Shown: positions 46,363-54,981 of the stretch, piece by piece
Numbering within the stretch: the stretch's first letter is position 1
Layout of the letters: every line of letters begins with the position of its first letter
Origin: Lachnospiraceae bacterium
GTDB lineage: Bacteria; Bacillota; Clostridia; Lachnospirales; Lachnospiraceae
Direction: 5' to 3'
NCBI GenBank assembly: GCA_015057025.1
Contig: SVFD01000005.1
Location: 62,001 to 126,000 of the forward strand
DNA length: 64,000 bases
Translations under genes and position numbers: made by a program
The notes under the pieces: generated by a model
Database searches by the model: none
Told to the model about the DNA's origin: nothing
Seen by the model: the letters and a program-made list of their open reading frames with translations, nothing else

Positions 46363-46458
46363 ATAAATATATTACCATTCACATTATTATTTTTCAAGTA
46401 TTATTAAGAAAAGTATAAAACAATAATATTAAGATATAAAGTGCGGTGCGAGTGACAA

Positions 46459-46683
46459 TCATTGCTTGGGATATTTATTAGGCACATTGCTTGCTCCGGT
46501 TATATAATCTAACGAAACATCGTAAAATTTTGCAAGAATAAGAAGACAGTCTACGGGAATGCGGGTTTTACCGCTTTCGTAATCTGCATAAGTTCTCTGG
46601 CCGACATGTAGTAAGTCGGCCACTTTTTGTTGTGTCATAAATCTATCTTCTCGAATTTCCCGAATTCTTTCATTATATCGCAT
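46459..46683 (-). CDS. Xre-family HTH transcriptional regulator
   Basis: 74 residues, almost entirely a lambda-repressor-type helix-turn-helix: IREIREDRFMTQQKVADLLH, then GQRTYADYESGKTRIPVDCL and FYDVSLDYITG. Small Xre regulators of this type control mobile or toxin-linked loci and stress genes. It is divergent from the membrane protein gene at 46814. A palindrome in that gene's promoter is a probable binding site. It is convergent with the toxin locus. Confidence 0.93.
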   Translation of the reverse strand: MRYNERIREIREDRFMTQQKVADLLHVGQRTYADYESGKTRIPVDCLLILAKFYDVSLDYITGASNVPNKYPKQ

Positions 46684-46729
46684 CTTTTATACACCTCTTG
46701 GTTAAGTATAAGAAATAAGTAAAAAAGAA

Positions 46730-46758
46730 TTGACTTTTAGAGTTTATAACTCTAAACT
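46730..46758 (+). promoter_or_regulatory. Promoter with palindromic operator in front of the 46814 gene
   Basis: TTGACT at 46730-46735, 17-bp spacer, TAAACT at 46753-46758. The arms TTTAGAGTT (46736-46744) and AACTCTAAA (46748-46756) form a perfect 9-bp palindrome with a TAT centre that fills the spacer and enters the -10. A protein bound here would block RNA polymerase; the divergent Xre regulator is the natural candidate. Confidence 0.7.
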
Positions 46759-46813
46759 ATAGAAGTAACAATAATAGGATTTTTTATACCAAAGGGAGTA
46801 TAGGAGGATAGCT

Positions 46814-48109
46814 ATGGAAGATAGTAAGCAATTAAATGAAGATATTACAGAAACAAAATCGATGAAGAAAGGTGAAGAAAAGAAAAAATTCTCGAAAAAA
46901 ATGGTAGTACTTATAACTGCTGTTCTTGCGTTGTTTGCCGGGTTTTTTCTTTTGTTAGGAATTATTATCGCAATTATTGTTTGGCCAAAGAAAATCAATT
47001 TAAATGATTATATTACGGTAGAATACAGCGGTTACGATACGGTAGGCAAGGCAACAATTGTTTTTGATGAGACGGCTTTCATGGATAAGTATGGGGATAA
47101 AATTAAATTTAAAGATGCTGCCTATAGTCAGGGTGCAGGTTTTTATGAAGCCTTTGGTGCAACACCGGCAGATGCATTTGTAGATATGGTATCTGTTGAA
47201 CTGAGTGAATCGTCAAATTTAAGTAATGGACAGGAAATAACTCTTTCTCTAAATTGTAGTGATGAAGAGTTTAAAGAATTTTTCAATTATGGTATTAAAT
47301 TCAAAGAAAAGACCTATAAAGTTGAAGGATTAGAAGAGGTTGCAATGTTTGACCCCTTTGAAAATGTAGATGTATCTTTTTATGGTGTGGCACCTAACGG
47401 TATAGTTGATATTGCAACGAATGATTCACAGGGACAATATATGGGATTTGGATATCAGGCATCAGAAATATCCGGATTATCAAATGGAGATACTATTACC
47501 GTATCCTTATCTTGCTGGGGAGATCCGACAATTTACTGTATTGAGAATTATGGAATGTGCCCTACTGCTACTGAAAAAGAATATGTAGTTGAAGGTCTTG
47601 ATCGACTTGCCGCATCCTTGGATGAAATTTCTGAAGATGCCATGGACGAAATGATTTCACAAGGAGAAGATGTATTTAATGCATATGTTACCAATCATTG
47701 GGACGGAGATAATGCGATAGACAGTATTTCTTACGTGGGTGCCTACTATCTTACTCCAAAGGCGGGATTTGAAAGTGAAAGTTATAATCAGTTGTATCTG
47801 GTATATAAAGTGAATGCTACCTGGTATCATGAATTTTATAGTGAAGGAGTTTCTTCGGAGCAAGTAGAATTTTATTATGTTGTACAGTTTGAAGTACCTA
47901 TTATTAATACTGAAGGAATCTGTACAGCAGATATTACCAGTTATAATTTATTATCGGATTCTATTTCCATCACCGTGTATTCGGATTATTCGGATCGTGA
48001 ATATTCCTTATTATCGACAATTGGCTTTGAGGATATTAACGCGGTGTTTAAAGATTGTGTAGAAAGTCGTATTGATACATATAACTATGAATCGAGCATT
48101 TCATTATAA
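46814..48109 (+). CDS. Membrane-anchored protein with two related extracellular domains
   Basis: 431 residues. A Lys/Glu-rich cytoplasmic start (1-28), one membrane helix (about 30-57) and a large acidic extracellular part. Two segments are related: about 60-175 and 178-260 each have a beta-rich start (ITVEYSGYDTVGKATIVFD; VDVSFYGVAPNGIVDI), then SNGQEITLSLNC / SNGDTITVSLSC and end in KTYKVEGLEE / EKEYVVEGLDRL. The last 150 residues form a third, different domain. Function not recognised. Expression is probably controlled by the divergent Xre regulator. Confidence 0.75.
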   Translation: MEDSKQLNEDITETKSMKKGEEKKKFSKKMVVLITAVLALFAGFFLLLGIIIAIIVWPKKINLNDYITVEYSGYDTVGKATIVFDETAFMDKYGDKIKFKDAAYSQGAGFYEAFGATPADAFVDMVSVELSESSNLSNGQEITLSLNCSDEEFKEFFNYGIKFKEKTYKVEGLEEVAMFDPFENVDVSFYGVAPNGIVDIATNDSQGQYMGFGYQASEISGLSNGDTITVSLSCWGDPTIYCIENYGMCPTATEKEYVVEGLDRLAASLDEISEDAMDEMISQGEDVFNAYVTNHWDGDNAIDSISYVGAYYLTPKAGFESESYNQLYLVYKVNATWYHEFYSEGVSSEQVEFYYVVQFEVPIINTEGICTADITSYNLLSDSISITVYSDYSDREYSLLSTIGFEDINAVFKDCVESRIDTYNYESSISL

Positions 48110-48133
48110 AGCTTTATAAGATTAAAAATTTAT

Positions 48134-48178
48134 AAAAGAACTGTTATGGAAATTATAATATCTATAGCAGTTCTTTTT
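48134..48178 (+). terminator. Terminator after the 46814 gene
   Basis: AAAAGAACTG at 48134-48143 pairs with CAGTTCTTTT at 48168-48177, with further pairing inside. Confidence 0.75.
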
Positions 48179-48251
48179 GTATAAGAGTCTTTGTTTTGGA
48201 AAATATATACGTTAAGCAGTAATTAAGATTTTAAAAAACACTTTAAATGGG

Positions 48252-48280
48252 TTGACGCTTTCCTTAGAATTTGACATAAT
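48252..48280 (+). promoter_or_regulatory. Promoter of pyk
   Basis: TTGACG at 48252-48257, 17-bp spacer, CATAAT at 48275-48280; 63 bp before the start codon. Confidence 0.7.
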
Positions 48281-48342
48281 TACTACGTATTTCCAAAATA
48301 CGGAATCAACTATTTTATTATAAAAGAAGAGAGAGAATCAGA

Positions 48343-49758
48343 ATGCGCAAAACAAAAATTATCTGTACAATGGGTCCGGCAACGGACAAAGAGGGGATTG
48401 TAGAGAAATTAATTGAAACCGGAATGAACGTAGCAAGATGTAACTTTTCACATGGCAGCTACGAAGAACATAAATCAAGAATGGACCGTTTAAAAGCAGC
48501 CAGAGCGGCAGCAGGCAAACCGGTAGGAATTCTTTTGGATACGAAAGGTCCTGAAGTTCGTATCCGCGACTTTGAAAACGGTAAGGTAGAGTTAAAAGAA
48601 GGTCAGGAGTTTGTTTTATATTCTGACGAGCAACCCGGTACAGAGAAGGGCGTAAGTCTTTCTTATCCTACGCTTTATAGGGATGTTTCAATGGGAACCA
48701 GAATCTTAATTGACGACGGTCTTATTGAAATGATTGTTCTGAAATTAGAGGGCAAAGACATTGTTTGTAAGGTTTTAAACGGCGGTACTATTTCGAACAA
48801 AAAAGGTGTGAATGTGCCCGATGCTCACTTATCTATGCCTTATTTAAGTGAAAAAGATAAGCAGGATATTTTATTCGGTATTGAGCAGGATGTAGATTTT
48901 ATTGCGGCATCTTTTGTAAGAACAGAAGCTGATGTTATGGCAATCCGTACTCTTTTAGATCAGAATGGCGGAGAGAATATCCGTATTATTGCAAAAATTG
49001 AAAACCGCGAAGGCGTTGAGAACATTGATGATATTATTGCAGTATCCGAGGGTGTTATGGTTGCCCGCGGTGACATGGGTGTAGAAATTCCCGGTGAAGA
49101 TGTTCCCGTTATCCAGAAAATGATTATTAAAAAAGCTTATGAGGCGGGTAAAGTTGTTATTACGGCAACACAGATGTTGGATTCCATGATGAAAAACCCC
49201 CGTCCTACCCGTGCAGAGACTGCTGATGTTGCAAATGCAATTTATGACGGAACCAGTGCAATCATGCTTTCCGGAGAAACTGCTGCCGGCGCATATCCCG
49301 TACAGGCTTTGGCTACCATGGTTCGTATTGCAGAGCGTACAGAAGCAGATATTGATTACCGTAAAAGATTTTTTAACCGGGACCGTAAGGCAAATCCTGA
49401 TATTACAGACGCAATTTGTCATGCAACCTGTACAACGGCTCATGACTTAAATGCGAAAGCAATTGTAACGGTTACCAAGTCCGGTCGTTCCGCATATATG
49501 ATTTCCAGATATCGTCCTGATTGTGATGTAATTGGTTGTACCACAGATGAAAAGGTCAGCCGACAGTTGAACTTATCTTGGGGTGTGGCTCCTTTGGTAG
49601 TGCGCGAGAAACAGGAAGTATTCGGTCTTTTTGAGCATGCAATTAATGTGTCTGAAGAAAATGGATATCTTGAAAAAGGTGATGTGGCCGTTATTACTTC
49701 CGGTGTGCCCATTGGTATTTCCGGAACCACTAATATGATTAAGGTACAGGTAGTATAA
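48343..49758 (+). CDS. pyk: Pyruvate kinase
   Basis: 471 residues beginning MRKTKIICTMGPATDKEGIVEKL. MNVARCNFSHGSYEEH, GILLDTKGPEVRIRDFENG, IIAKIENREGVENIDDII (with the catalytic Lys) and MVARGDMGVEIPGEDVP with the metal ligands are all present. It lacks the C-terminal PEP-utiliser extension of the Bacillus enzyme, and ends after the allosteric domain (VTVTKSGRSAYMISRYRP). It makes pyruvate and ATP from PEP. It is a single-gene unit with its own promoter and terminator. Confidence 0.97.
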   Translation: MRKTKIICTMGPATDKEGIVEKLIETGMNVARCNFSHGSYEEHKSRMDRLKAARAAAGKPVGILLDTKGPEVRIRDFENGKVELKEGQEFVLYSDEQPGTEKGVSLSYPTLYRDVSMGTRILIDDGLIEMIVLKLEGKDIVCKVLNGGTISNKKGVNVPDAHLSMPYLSEKDKQDILFGIEQDVDFIAASFVRTEADVMAIRTLLDQNGGENIRIIAKIENREGVENIDDIIAVSEGVMVARGDMGVEIPGEDVPVIQKMIIKKAYEAGKVVITATQMLDSMMKNPRPTRAETADVANAIYDGTSAIMLSGETAAGAYPVQALATMVRIAERTEADIDYRKRFFNRDRKANPDITDAICHATCTTAHDLNAKAIVTVTKSGRSAYMISRYRPDCDVIGCTTDEKVSRQLNLSWGVAPLVVREKQEVFGLFEHAINVSEENGYLEKGDVAVITSGVPIGISGTTNMIKVQVV

Positions 49759-49764
49759 ACCCCG

Positions 49765-49796
49765 GCGGCTTCTTTTTATGAAGGGGCCGCTTTTTT
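49765..49796 (+). terminator. Terminator after pyk
   Basis: GCGGCTTC pairs with GAA-GGG-GCCGC (GGG bulge) around TTTTTAT, with a T run. Confidence 0.8.
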
Positions 49797-49819
49797 ATTT
49801 ATGAAAAGAGACATAAGAA

Positions 49820-50200
49820 ATGAAAAAAGAGCGACTGATTTATGCCCTAATAACAATTGCACTTCTTATCATTGAAGTCCTTATAGCTCTATTTGTGCAT
49901 GATAGTTTTATCAGACCTTATGTGGGCGATATGCTTGTGGTAATTGTGCTTTATACTTTTATAAGGATATTTATACCGGAAAAGGTGAAATTCCTGCCCT
50001 CGTACATATTGTGTTTTGCGGTATTGGTAGAGGTTTTACAATATTTTAGGATTGTTGAAGTCTTGGGCCTTTCAGATAATCGTTTTTTTAGTGTGCTGAT
50101 AGGCTCGGTGTTTGACATTAAAGATATTATTTGCTATGCCGTGGGCTGTCTTTTGATCGTAGTAGGGCAGATTATTTATAAAATATATAAGAAACAATAG
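49820..50200 (+). CDS. DUF2809 family membrane protein
   Basis: 126 residues with four membrane helices (about 6-28, 33-50, 58-78, 98-120). FIRPYVGDMLVVIVLYTFIR and LPSYILCFAVLVEVLQYFRI match the DUF2809 family, whose function is unknown. DIKDIICYAVGCLLI near the C-terminus is also typical. It begins 24 bp after the pyk terminator, so a separate promoter or read-through is needed; neither is obvious. Confidence 0.8.
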   Translation: MKKERLIYALITIALLIIEVLIALFVHDSFIRPYVGDMLVVIVLYTFIRIFIPEKVKFLPSYILCFAVLVEVLQYFRIVEVLGLSDNRFFSVLIGSVFDIKDIICYAVGCLLIVVGQIIYKIYKKQ

Positions 50201-50301
50201 TAAACATATAATAATAAAAATCTCTGTCAGTATGAATTAAAATATGATAATATAATTTCGTAAGGATTTACATCTAAAGTCAATTCGGGAGAAGATAAGT
50301 A

Positions 50302-50730
50302 ATGAAGGATTATATCCATAAAGTAAAATATTACGAAACCGATAAAATGGGTATTACCCACCACTCCAATTACATCCGCTGGATGGAGGAGGCGAGAGTG
50401 GATTTTCTGGACCAAATCGGATATGGATATGCTAAGCTGGAAGAAGATGGAATCATTTCTCCGGTTGTAGGCGTGGAATGTGAATATAAAAAATCCACGA
50501 CTTTCGATGATGAAGTATGTATTCGCCCGGAGATTGAAAGTTTTAACGGTGTAAAGTTGGTTATCCGTTATACTATGACCAACAATCTTACCGGCGATTT
50601 GGTGTTAAAGGGAAAGAGCAAGCATTGTTTTTTAAGTAAAGAAGGAAGACCTGTTTCATTAAGAAAAGAGTTTCCTGATTTTGATAAGGTATTAAAAGAT
50701 TTAGCTTGCGACAGCGAGGATCAGAAATAA
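50302..50730 (+). CDS. Acyl-CoA thioesterase, 4HBT hotdog family (YbgC-like)
   Basis: 142 residues. HKVKYYETDKMGITHHSNYIR at the N-terminus has the YbgC/4HBT active-site pattern, with an Asp (TDKMG) and downstream HSNYIRWMEEARVDFL helix. The hotdog strands are seen in GVECEYKKSTTFDDEVCIRP and GDLVLKGKSKHCFLS. It hydrolyses acyl-CoA thioesters; the chain length cannot be told from sequence. GGAG is present 12 bases before the ATG. It is followed at 53 bp by an exonuclease gene. Confidence 0.88.
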   Translation: MKDYIHKVKYYETDKMGITHHSNYIRWMEEARVDFLDQIGYGYAKLEEDGIISPVVGVECEYKKSTTFDDEVCIRPEIESFNGVKLVIRYTMTNNLTGDLVLKGKSKHCFLSKEGRPVSLRKEFPDFDKVLKDLACDSEDQK

Positions 50731-50782
50731 TTATTTCAAAAACGAGTCCCTAATAAGCGGACAATACGGAAGGAAGAAAGTC

Positions 50783-51760
50783 TTGAATTACGTTGTTTTG
50801 GATTTGGAATGGAACCAGCCGGACAAGAATGATGCAGTGAATTCAGAGTTGCCGTTCGAGATTGTGGAAATCGGAGCCATTCTTTTAAATGAAGACAGAC
50901 AGATTATCGGAGAATTTACCCAGATTGTAAAACCTGCGGTATATACGGAGATGAATCGCGTAACCGGTAAGCTGATACAATTGCATATGACGGAATTAAA
51001 GCACGGAAAGCCTTTTACTCAGACCATGGAAGAATTTTTTGAATGGTGCGGAGACAATTATGTTTTTTGCACTTGGGGGACGCAGGATTTAACGGAGCTT
51101 CAGCGTAATATGAAATATCATAATATGCCGGCATTGGCATTACGCCCCTTTCCTTATCTGGATGTTCAGAAGCTTTTCAGCATTGCATACGATAAAGACC
51201 GTAAGATAAGGCGTTCCTTAGAATATGCCGTTGATTTTCTTAAAATAGAGCAGGATATCCCTTTTCACAGAGCCTTTTCGGATGCTTATTATACTGCGAA
51301 GGTTATGGCATCCATTCAAGAGGTGTTTGTATTTGAAAACTATTCTTACGATGTATTCCATGTGCCTAAGCGTCGCGAAGATGAAGTAAATGTTTTGTTT
51401 CATGATTATGCAAAATATATCTCCAGGGAATTTGAGGATAAGACACAGGCAATGCAGGACAGAGAGGTTATTTCTACCAGATGTTATTTATGTAAAAAGA
51501 ACCTCCGCAAAAAAATTCGTTGGTTTGCCGGAAATTCCAAGCATTTTTACAGCGTATCCGTGTGTGATAAGCATGGTTATATGAAGGGAAAGATTCGTCT
51601 GAAAAAGACGGAAAACGGTGGCATATATGTGGTAAAAACCCAGAAATTCATATCAGAGGATGAGGTTGCGGAAATTGCTGAAAAGAAAGAACACATCCGG
51701 GAAATGCGTCGGGAAAAAAGAAGAGCACAAAGTGCGGAAAAGCAAGCAAAAAAACAGTAG
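50783..51760 (+). CDS. DEDDh 3'-5' exonuclease (DnaQ/KapD-like)
   Basis: 325 residues from a TTG start at 50783 with GGAAGGAAG ahead. The exonuclease fold covers residues 1-180: YVVLDLEWNQPDKN gives the first D-x-E, CTWGTQDLTELQ the second Asp and IPFHRAFSDAYYTAKVM the H and D of the DEDDh set. A C-terminal part with four cysteines/histidines (CYLCKKNLRKK, then SVCDKHGYM, about 238-272) looks like a small zinc-binding element, followed by a basic coiled-coil tail. Substrate (RNA or DNA) is not fixed by sequence. Confidence 0.85.
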   Translation: MNYVVLDLEWNQPDKNDAVNSELPFEIVEIGAILLNEDRQIIGEFTQIVKPAVYTEMNRVTGKLIQLHMTELKHGKPFTQTMEEFFEWCGDNYVFCTWGTQDLTELQRNMKYHNMPALALRPFPYLDVQKLFSIAYDKDRKIRRSLEYAVDFLKIEQDIPFHRAFSDAYYTAKVMASIQEVFVFENYSYDVFHVPKRREDEVNVLFHDYAKYISREFEDKTQAMQDREVISTRCYLCKKNLRKKIRWFAGNSKHFYSVSVCDKHGYMKGKIRLKKTENGGIYVVKTQKFISEDEVAEIAEKKEHIREMRREKRRAQSAEKQAKKQ

Positions 51761-51769
51761 GATAGCAGT

Positions 51770-52417
51770 ATGAGTAAAAACATCAAATATACCGATCCCA
51801 GTGTAAAAAGAAGACGTTATCGTAAGAATCCGATTCCGGGGAAGGCCTCGATGGAAGGACTTAAAAATTCCGGAATGAAAAAATCCTTAATTGGTGAAGT
51901 TCTTCTTAAGAATACATTTATTTTAACAAAAGAGATGAATAAGCGGTATGCCAGACATACCTATGGCATCTTTCATAAAAAATGGCGGAGGAATACTTTT
52001 ATTGCAGGAGTACTCTTAATGGCAGGCTCCTTTGTATTTGTATATCCTTTACGGTTATATCTTTTATGGGCATTGTTTCTTATTGTAGGAATCTATATTT
52101 TTATGATGTCATGGTTGGGATACTTATACGGGGCAACGGTTTCGTATAACAATTATAAGGACTTTTACGGAGAACCGGTGAGCATGACCGTAGAGTTTTA
52201 CGAGAAATTCTTCCGGGTAGTGACACCCAAGGGAAATCGCGATTTTCTGTATGCTAATATTATAAAGCGCATCGAAATGGGTGATATGGCTATCTTAATT
52301 GTGGCACAGGAGGGAATTGTGCAGCATGGTCAAATTATTGATAAGAAAGCATTTGAACCCCTGGAACTCTCTAAATATTATGATATTTTAGAGGCCGCAG
52401 AGGTTCAGATTAGTTAA
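51770..52417 (+). CDS. YcxB-like C-terminal domain membrane protein
   Basis: 215 residues. A basic N-terminus (SVKRRRYRKNPIPGK) is followed by two membrane helices (about 78-98 and 102-124) and a YcxB-like beta-rich domain (about 128-210) with SMTVEFYEKFFRVVTPKGNRDFLYANI and LYANIIKRIEMGDMAILIV. This domain is found in small membrane proteins of unknown role. It starts 9 bp after the exonuclease stop, so the two are probably co-transcribed, and overlaps the end of the convergent carboxypeptidase gene by 4 bp. Confidence 0.7.
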   Translation: MSKNIKYTDPSVKRRRYRKNPIPGKASMEGLKNSGMKKSLIGEVLLKNTFILTKEMNKRYARHTYGIFHKKWRRNTFIAGVLLMAGSFVFVYPLRLYLLWALFLIVGIYIFMMSWLGYLYGATVSYNNYKDFYGEPVSMTVEFYEKFFRVVTPKGNRDFLYANIIKRIEMGDMAILIVAQEGIVQHGQIIDKKAFEPLELSKYYDILEAAEVQIS

Positions 52418-54000
52418 AATTTTAAATTTTTAAATTCAGAGGAGTCGTACTTGGTGCGTCTCCTTTTTCTTCGTCTTCTTGCAATACGCCTTCTTGCAAA
52501 GTGATAATTCTCGGATATGGTTTTAAATAAAAGAATTCCGATAACCACAGCGGCAATGGCAACAACTATAATGATGATAGCCTTAACATTGATAAAAACG
52601 CTGTCTTCATCTTCATTTGTAACAGGCTTGGCATTTTCTTCTGCGTTTTCTTCCGAAACAGCAAGCTGTTCAGAAATTAATTCTTCCAAAACCTCACTGC
52701 TGACTTCTAAATCCGTATGATTGGGATTTGCTTCGCTTACTGCGTTACCGGAAGCGGCTTCTGTGGAAGCCCCGGAGCTTTCATCGGATAAATTATCAAA
52801 AACTACCGGCGTTTGGCCTGAGACTTTTACATAAGTTTCACCAACATAATTATCATTATAAAAATATTGTACCTCTGCCACCGCATTGGCATAATCCGTA
52901 TCATAAACCAGCTTGGAGGATAAATCTTCAAAGTTTACGGAATTTGGAACAATAACATAGGTATCGTTTGCCAAGGTCATAAAAGGCTGGGAATTACCAA
53001 AAATATCAGAGCCGGACTCCAAAAATCCGGTATTTTCCATTGTATAAGCAGTTTCGTGCTCTGCTATATTAATTTTATGAAAATTCTCAAAGCCGTAGTT
53101 AAATAAAGCAATGGTATCCGTAAACTGATAAGGTGATTCTTCCATCAGAACCACACAGATTAATTCCATACCGTCCTTTTTGGCACAGGAAACCAAAGTC
53201 TGCCTTGACTGGGAGGTAAAACCGGTTTTACTGCCGACCAACCACTCATACTCATATTCCTTGCCTTCCACCAACTGGTTTTTGGTTGCAAGGGAGAAGG
53301 AGTCCGGCTGTGTAGCCGTAGCTTCAAAGGTACAGTATGTAGTTCCGGAAATATTAGCCAGTACATCATGACTGAAAAAGGCTCTTGCAATAGTAGCCAA
53401 ATCTCTTGCTGTGGTATAATGATTGTCGTCATGCAGTCCGTGTGCATTCATAAAGTGAGTATTGGTACAGCCTAACTCTGCGGCTTTGGCATTCATCATA
53501 TCCACAAAGGATTGAGCATCTCCGGCAACATGTTCACCCACTGCATTGGCAACTTCGTTAGCGGAAAGAATAAGGATTCCGTTAAGTGCATCATTCATAG
53601 TAATGGATTCACCTTCATCCATACCGATATTGGAGGACCCCCGTTCAATACTGAAAACCGCTTCGTGGGAAAAGGTTACCATTTCATCTAAATCACAGTT
53701 TTCTACTGCCAAAAGGCAGGTCATTATTTTGGTTGTACTGGCAGGATAAAGCTTCTCATCGATGCCTTTTGCATAAAGAATGGCACCGGTTTCGGCATCC
53801 ATAAGGATTGCAGCCTGAGCACCAACCTCAGGTCCCTGAGGCCAGCCCGGTATTTCATTACTTTGCACAGGCAGAGTTTTACGTGCTTCCTGCAATGCAT
53901 TATAATCTATGGGTGTTGCATATGCCGTCAGGGAAGAACCCAAAAGGATTGCAGTACTGACGATGGCGGCAGCCCATATACGAATCTTTTTTATTAACAT
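52414..54000 (-). CDS. D-alanyl-D-alanine carboxypeptidase (penicillin-binding protein, S11 family)
   Basis: 528 residues. A signal peptide (about 1-28) is followed by the S11 peptidase domain: the S-x-x-K in LYPASTTKIMTCLL near residue 87, S-A-N in LILSANEVANAVGEH near 145 and K-T-G in VGSKTGFTSQSRQ near 258. A Ser/Glu-rich linker (about 400-460) leads to one C-terminal membrane helix (about 468-490) and a very basic tail (RRRIARRRRKRRRTK). The C-terminal anchor and Arg-rich tail are typical of DacA-like enzymes that trim pentapeptide side chains of peptidoglycan. Confidence 0.93.
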   Translation of the reverse strand: MLIKKIRIWAAAIVSTAILLGSSLTAYATPIDYNALQEARKTLPVQSNEIPGWPQGPEVGAQAAILMDAETGAILYAKGIDEKLYPASTTKIMTCLLAVENCDLDEMVTFSHEAVFSIERGSSNIGMDEGESITMNDALNGILILSANEVANAVGEHVAGDAQSFVDMMNAKAAELGCTNTHFMNAHGLHDDNHYTTARDLATIARAFFSHDVLANISGTTYCTFEATATQPDSFSLATKNQLVEGKEYEYEWLVGSKTGFTSQSRQTLVSCAKKDGMELICVVLMEESPYQFTDTIALFNYGFENFHKINIAEHETAYTMENTGFLESGSDIFGNSQPFMTLANDTYVIVPNSVNFEDLSSKLVYDTDYANAVAEVQYFYNDNYVGETYVKVSGQTPVVFDNLSDESSGASTEAASGNAVSEANPNHTDLEVSSEVLEELISEQLAVSEENAEENAKPVTNEDEDSVFINVKAIIIIVVAIAAVVIGILLFKTISENYHFARRRIARRRRKRRRTKYDSSEFKNLKF

Positions 54001-54147
54001 GAAATAAACCTCAATTTAAATCTTTCTTTGTAACTATCTTATTTTAAATACGTGTACTATTTTCATAATAAAAAATTACATTTACTATCATACACTATTT
54101 CTTCTCAAAACCAAAGCACTAAAACGTAAAATTCATAATTTTTTGCC

Positions 54148-54176
54148 TTGTCCGTACAATCATACTTGTGTAAAAT
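54148..54176 (+). promoter_or_regulatory. Promoter of the DUF5058 operon
   Basis: TTGTCC at 54148-54153, 17-bp spacer, TAAAAT at 54171-54176; 65 bp before the DUF5058 gene. Confidence 0.6.
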
Positions 54177-54241
54177 ATTTTATAAGCAAGCTACAAAAAA
54201 TGCAGTTTTTCTAATTATTTATAAAAATCGGAGGACAGATT

Positions 54242-54964
54242 ATGAATTTTAACGTAAACAGCCTGTTTCTCTACGGTGTGGCGGTCTGTGTTATTCTTTT
54301 TGTTTTGGCACAGTCCGTATTCTTTCTTGTAAGATCTTATCGTAGAGGTAAGGAGTTAGGCATCAGTACTGCCAAGCTCCGTAAAACCATTATTTCCACC
54401 GCGGTATTCACCATTGCACCGGCGGTATCCATTTTGATTGGTATTGTTACCTTATCTAAGTTCCTGGGAATTCCTCTTCCCTGGATTCGTATGAGTGTAA
54501 TCGGTGCCATTACCTATGAATTACCGGCGGCAACCTCTACAGCCAATGCTTTGGGAATTTCGTTGGCGGAAACTATTACGGATCCTAAAACCTATTCTGC
54601 AATTGCCTGGGTTATGACATTAGGTATTTTACCCAGTATTATTTTACCACCGATTCTGATGAAAAAGATTCAAGGCGGCATGATTAAAATTAAAAATAAG
54701 GACAGTAAGTGGGGAGATATGTTTTTAACCTCTATGTTTCTCGGTATGATTTCAGCCTTTCTCGGCATGGTTTTTGCGGATGTCCGAAATGGTCTTGCAG
54801 GCTGGATTCCTATTTTTGTTCTTTTGGTATCGGCAGCGATTATGGCAATATGCGGGTTTTTAATAAAGAAATGTAAAATGCAGTGGCTTGAAACGTATGC
54901 CCTTGCCATCAGTATGGTAGGAGCTATGGTATTTGCGGCGGTTATTACACCGCTTATCGGTTAG
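54242..54964 (+). CDS. DUF5058 family membrane protein
   Basis: 240 residues with six or seven membrane helices. FAPAV-like TIAPAVSILIGIVTLSKFLGIPLPWIRMSVIGAI and ELPAATSTANALGISLAE match DUF5058, a family of unknown function common in clostridia. GGAGG precedes the ATG. The next gene, also a membrane protein, begins 17 bp later, and an M20 peptidase gene follows. Together they may be a two-component permease plus peptidase, but this is inferred from context. Confidence 0.8.
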   Translation: MNFNVNSLFLYGVAVCVILFVLAQSVFFLVRSYRRGKELGISTAKLRKTIISTAVFTIAPAVSILIGIVTLSKFLGIPLPWIRMSVIGAITYELPAATSTANALGISLAETITDPKTYSAIAWVMTLGILPSIILPPILMKKIQGGMIKIKNKDSKWGDMFLTSMFLGMISAFLGMVFADVRNGLAGWIPIFVLLVSAAIMAICGFLIKKCKMQWLETYALAISMVGAMVFAAVITPLIG

Positions 54965-54981
54965 GAAAGGAGGTTACGCAG

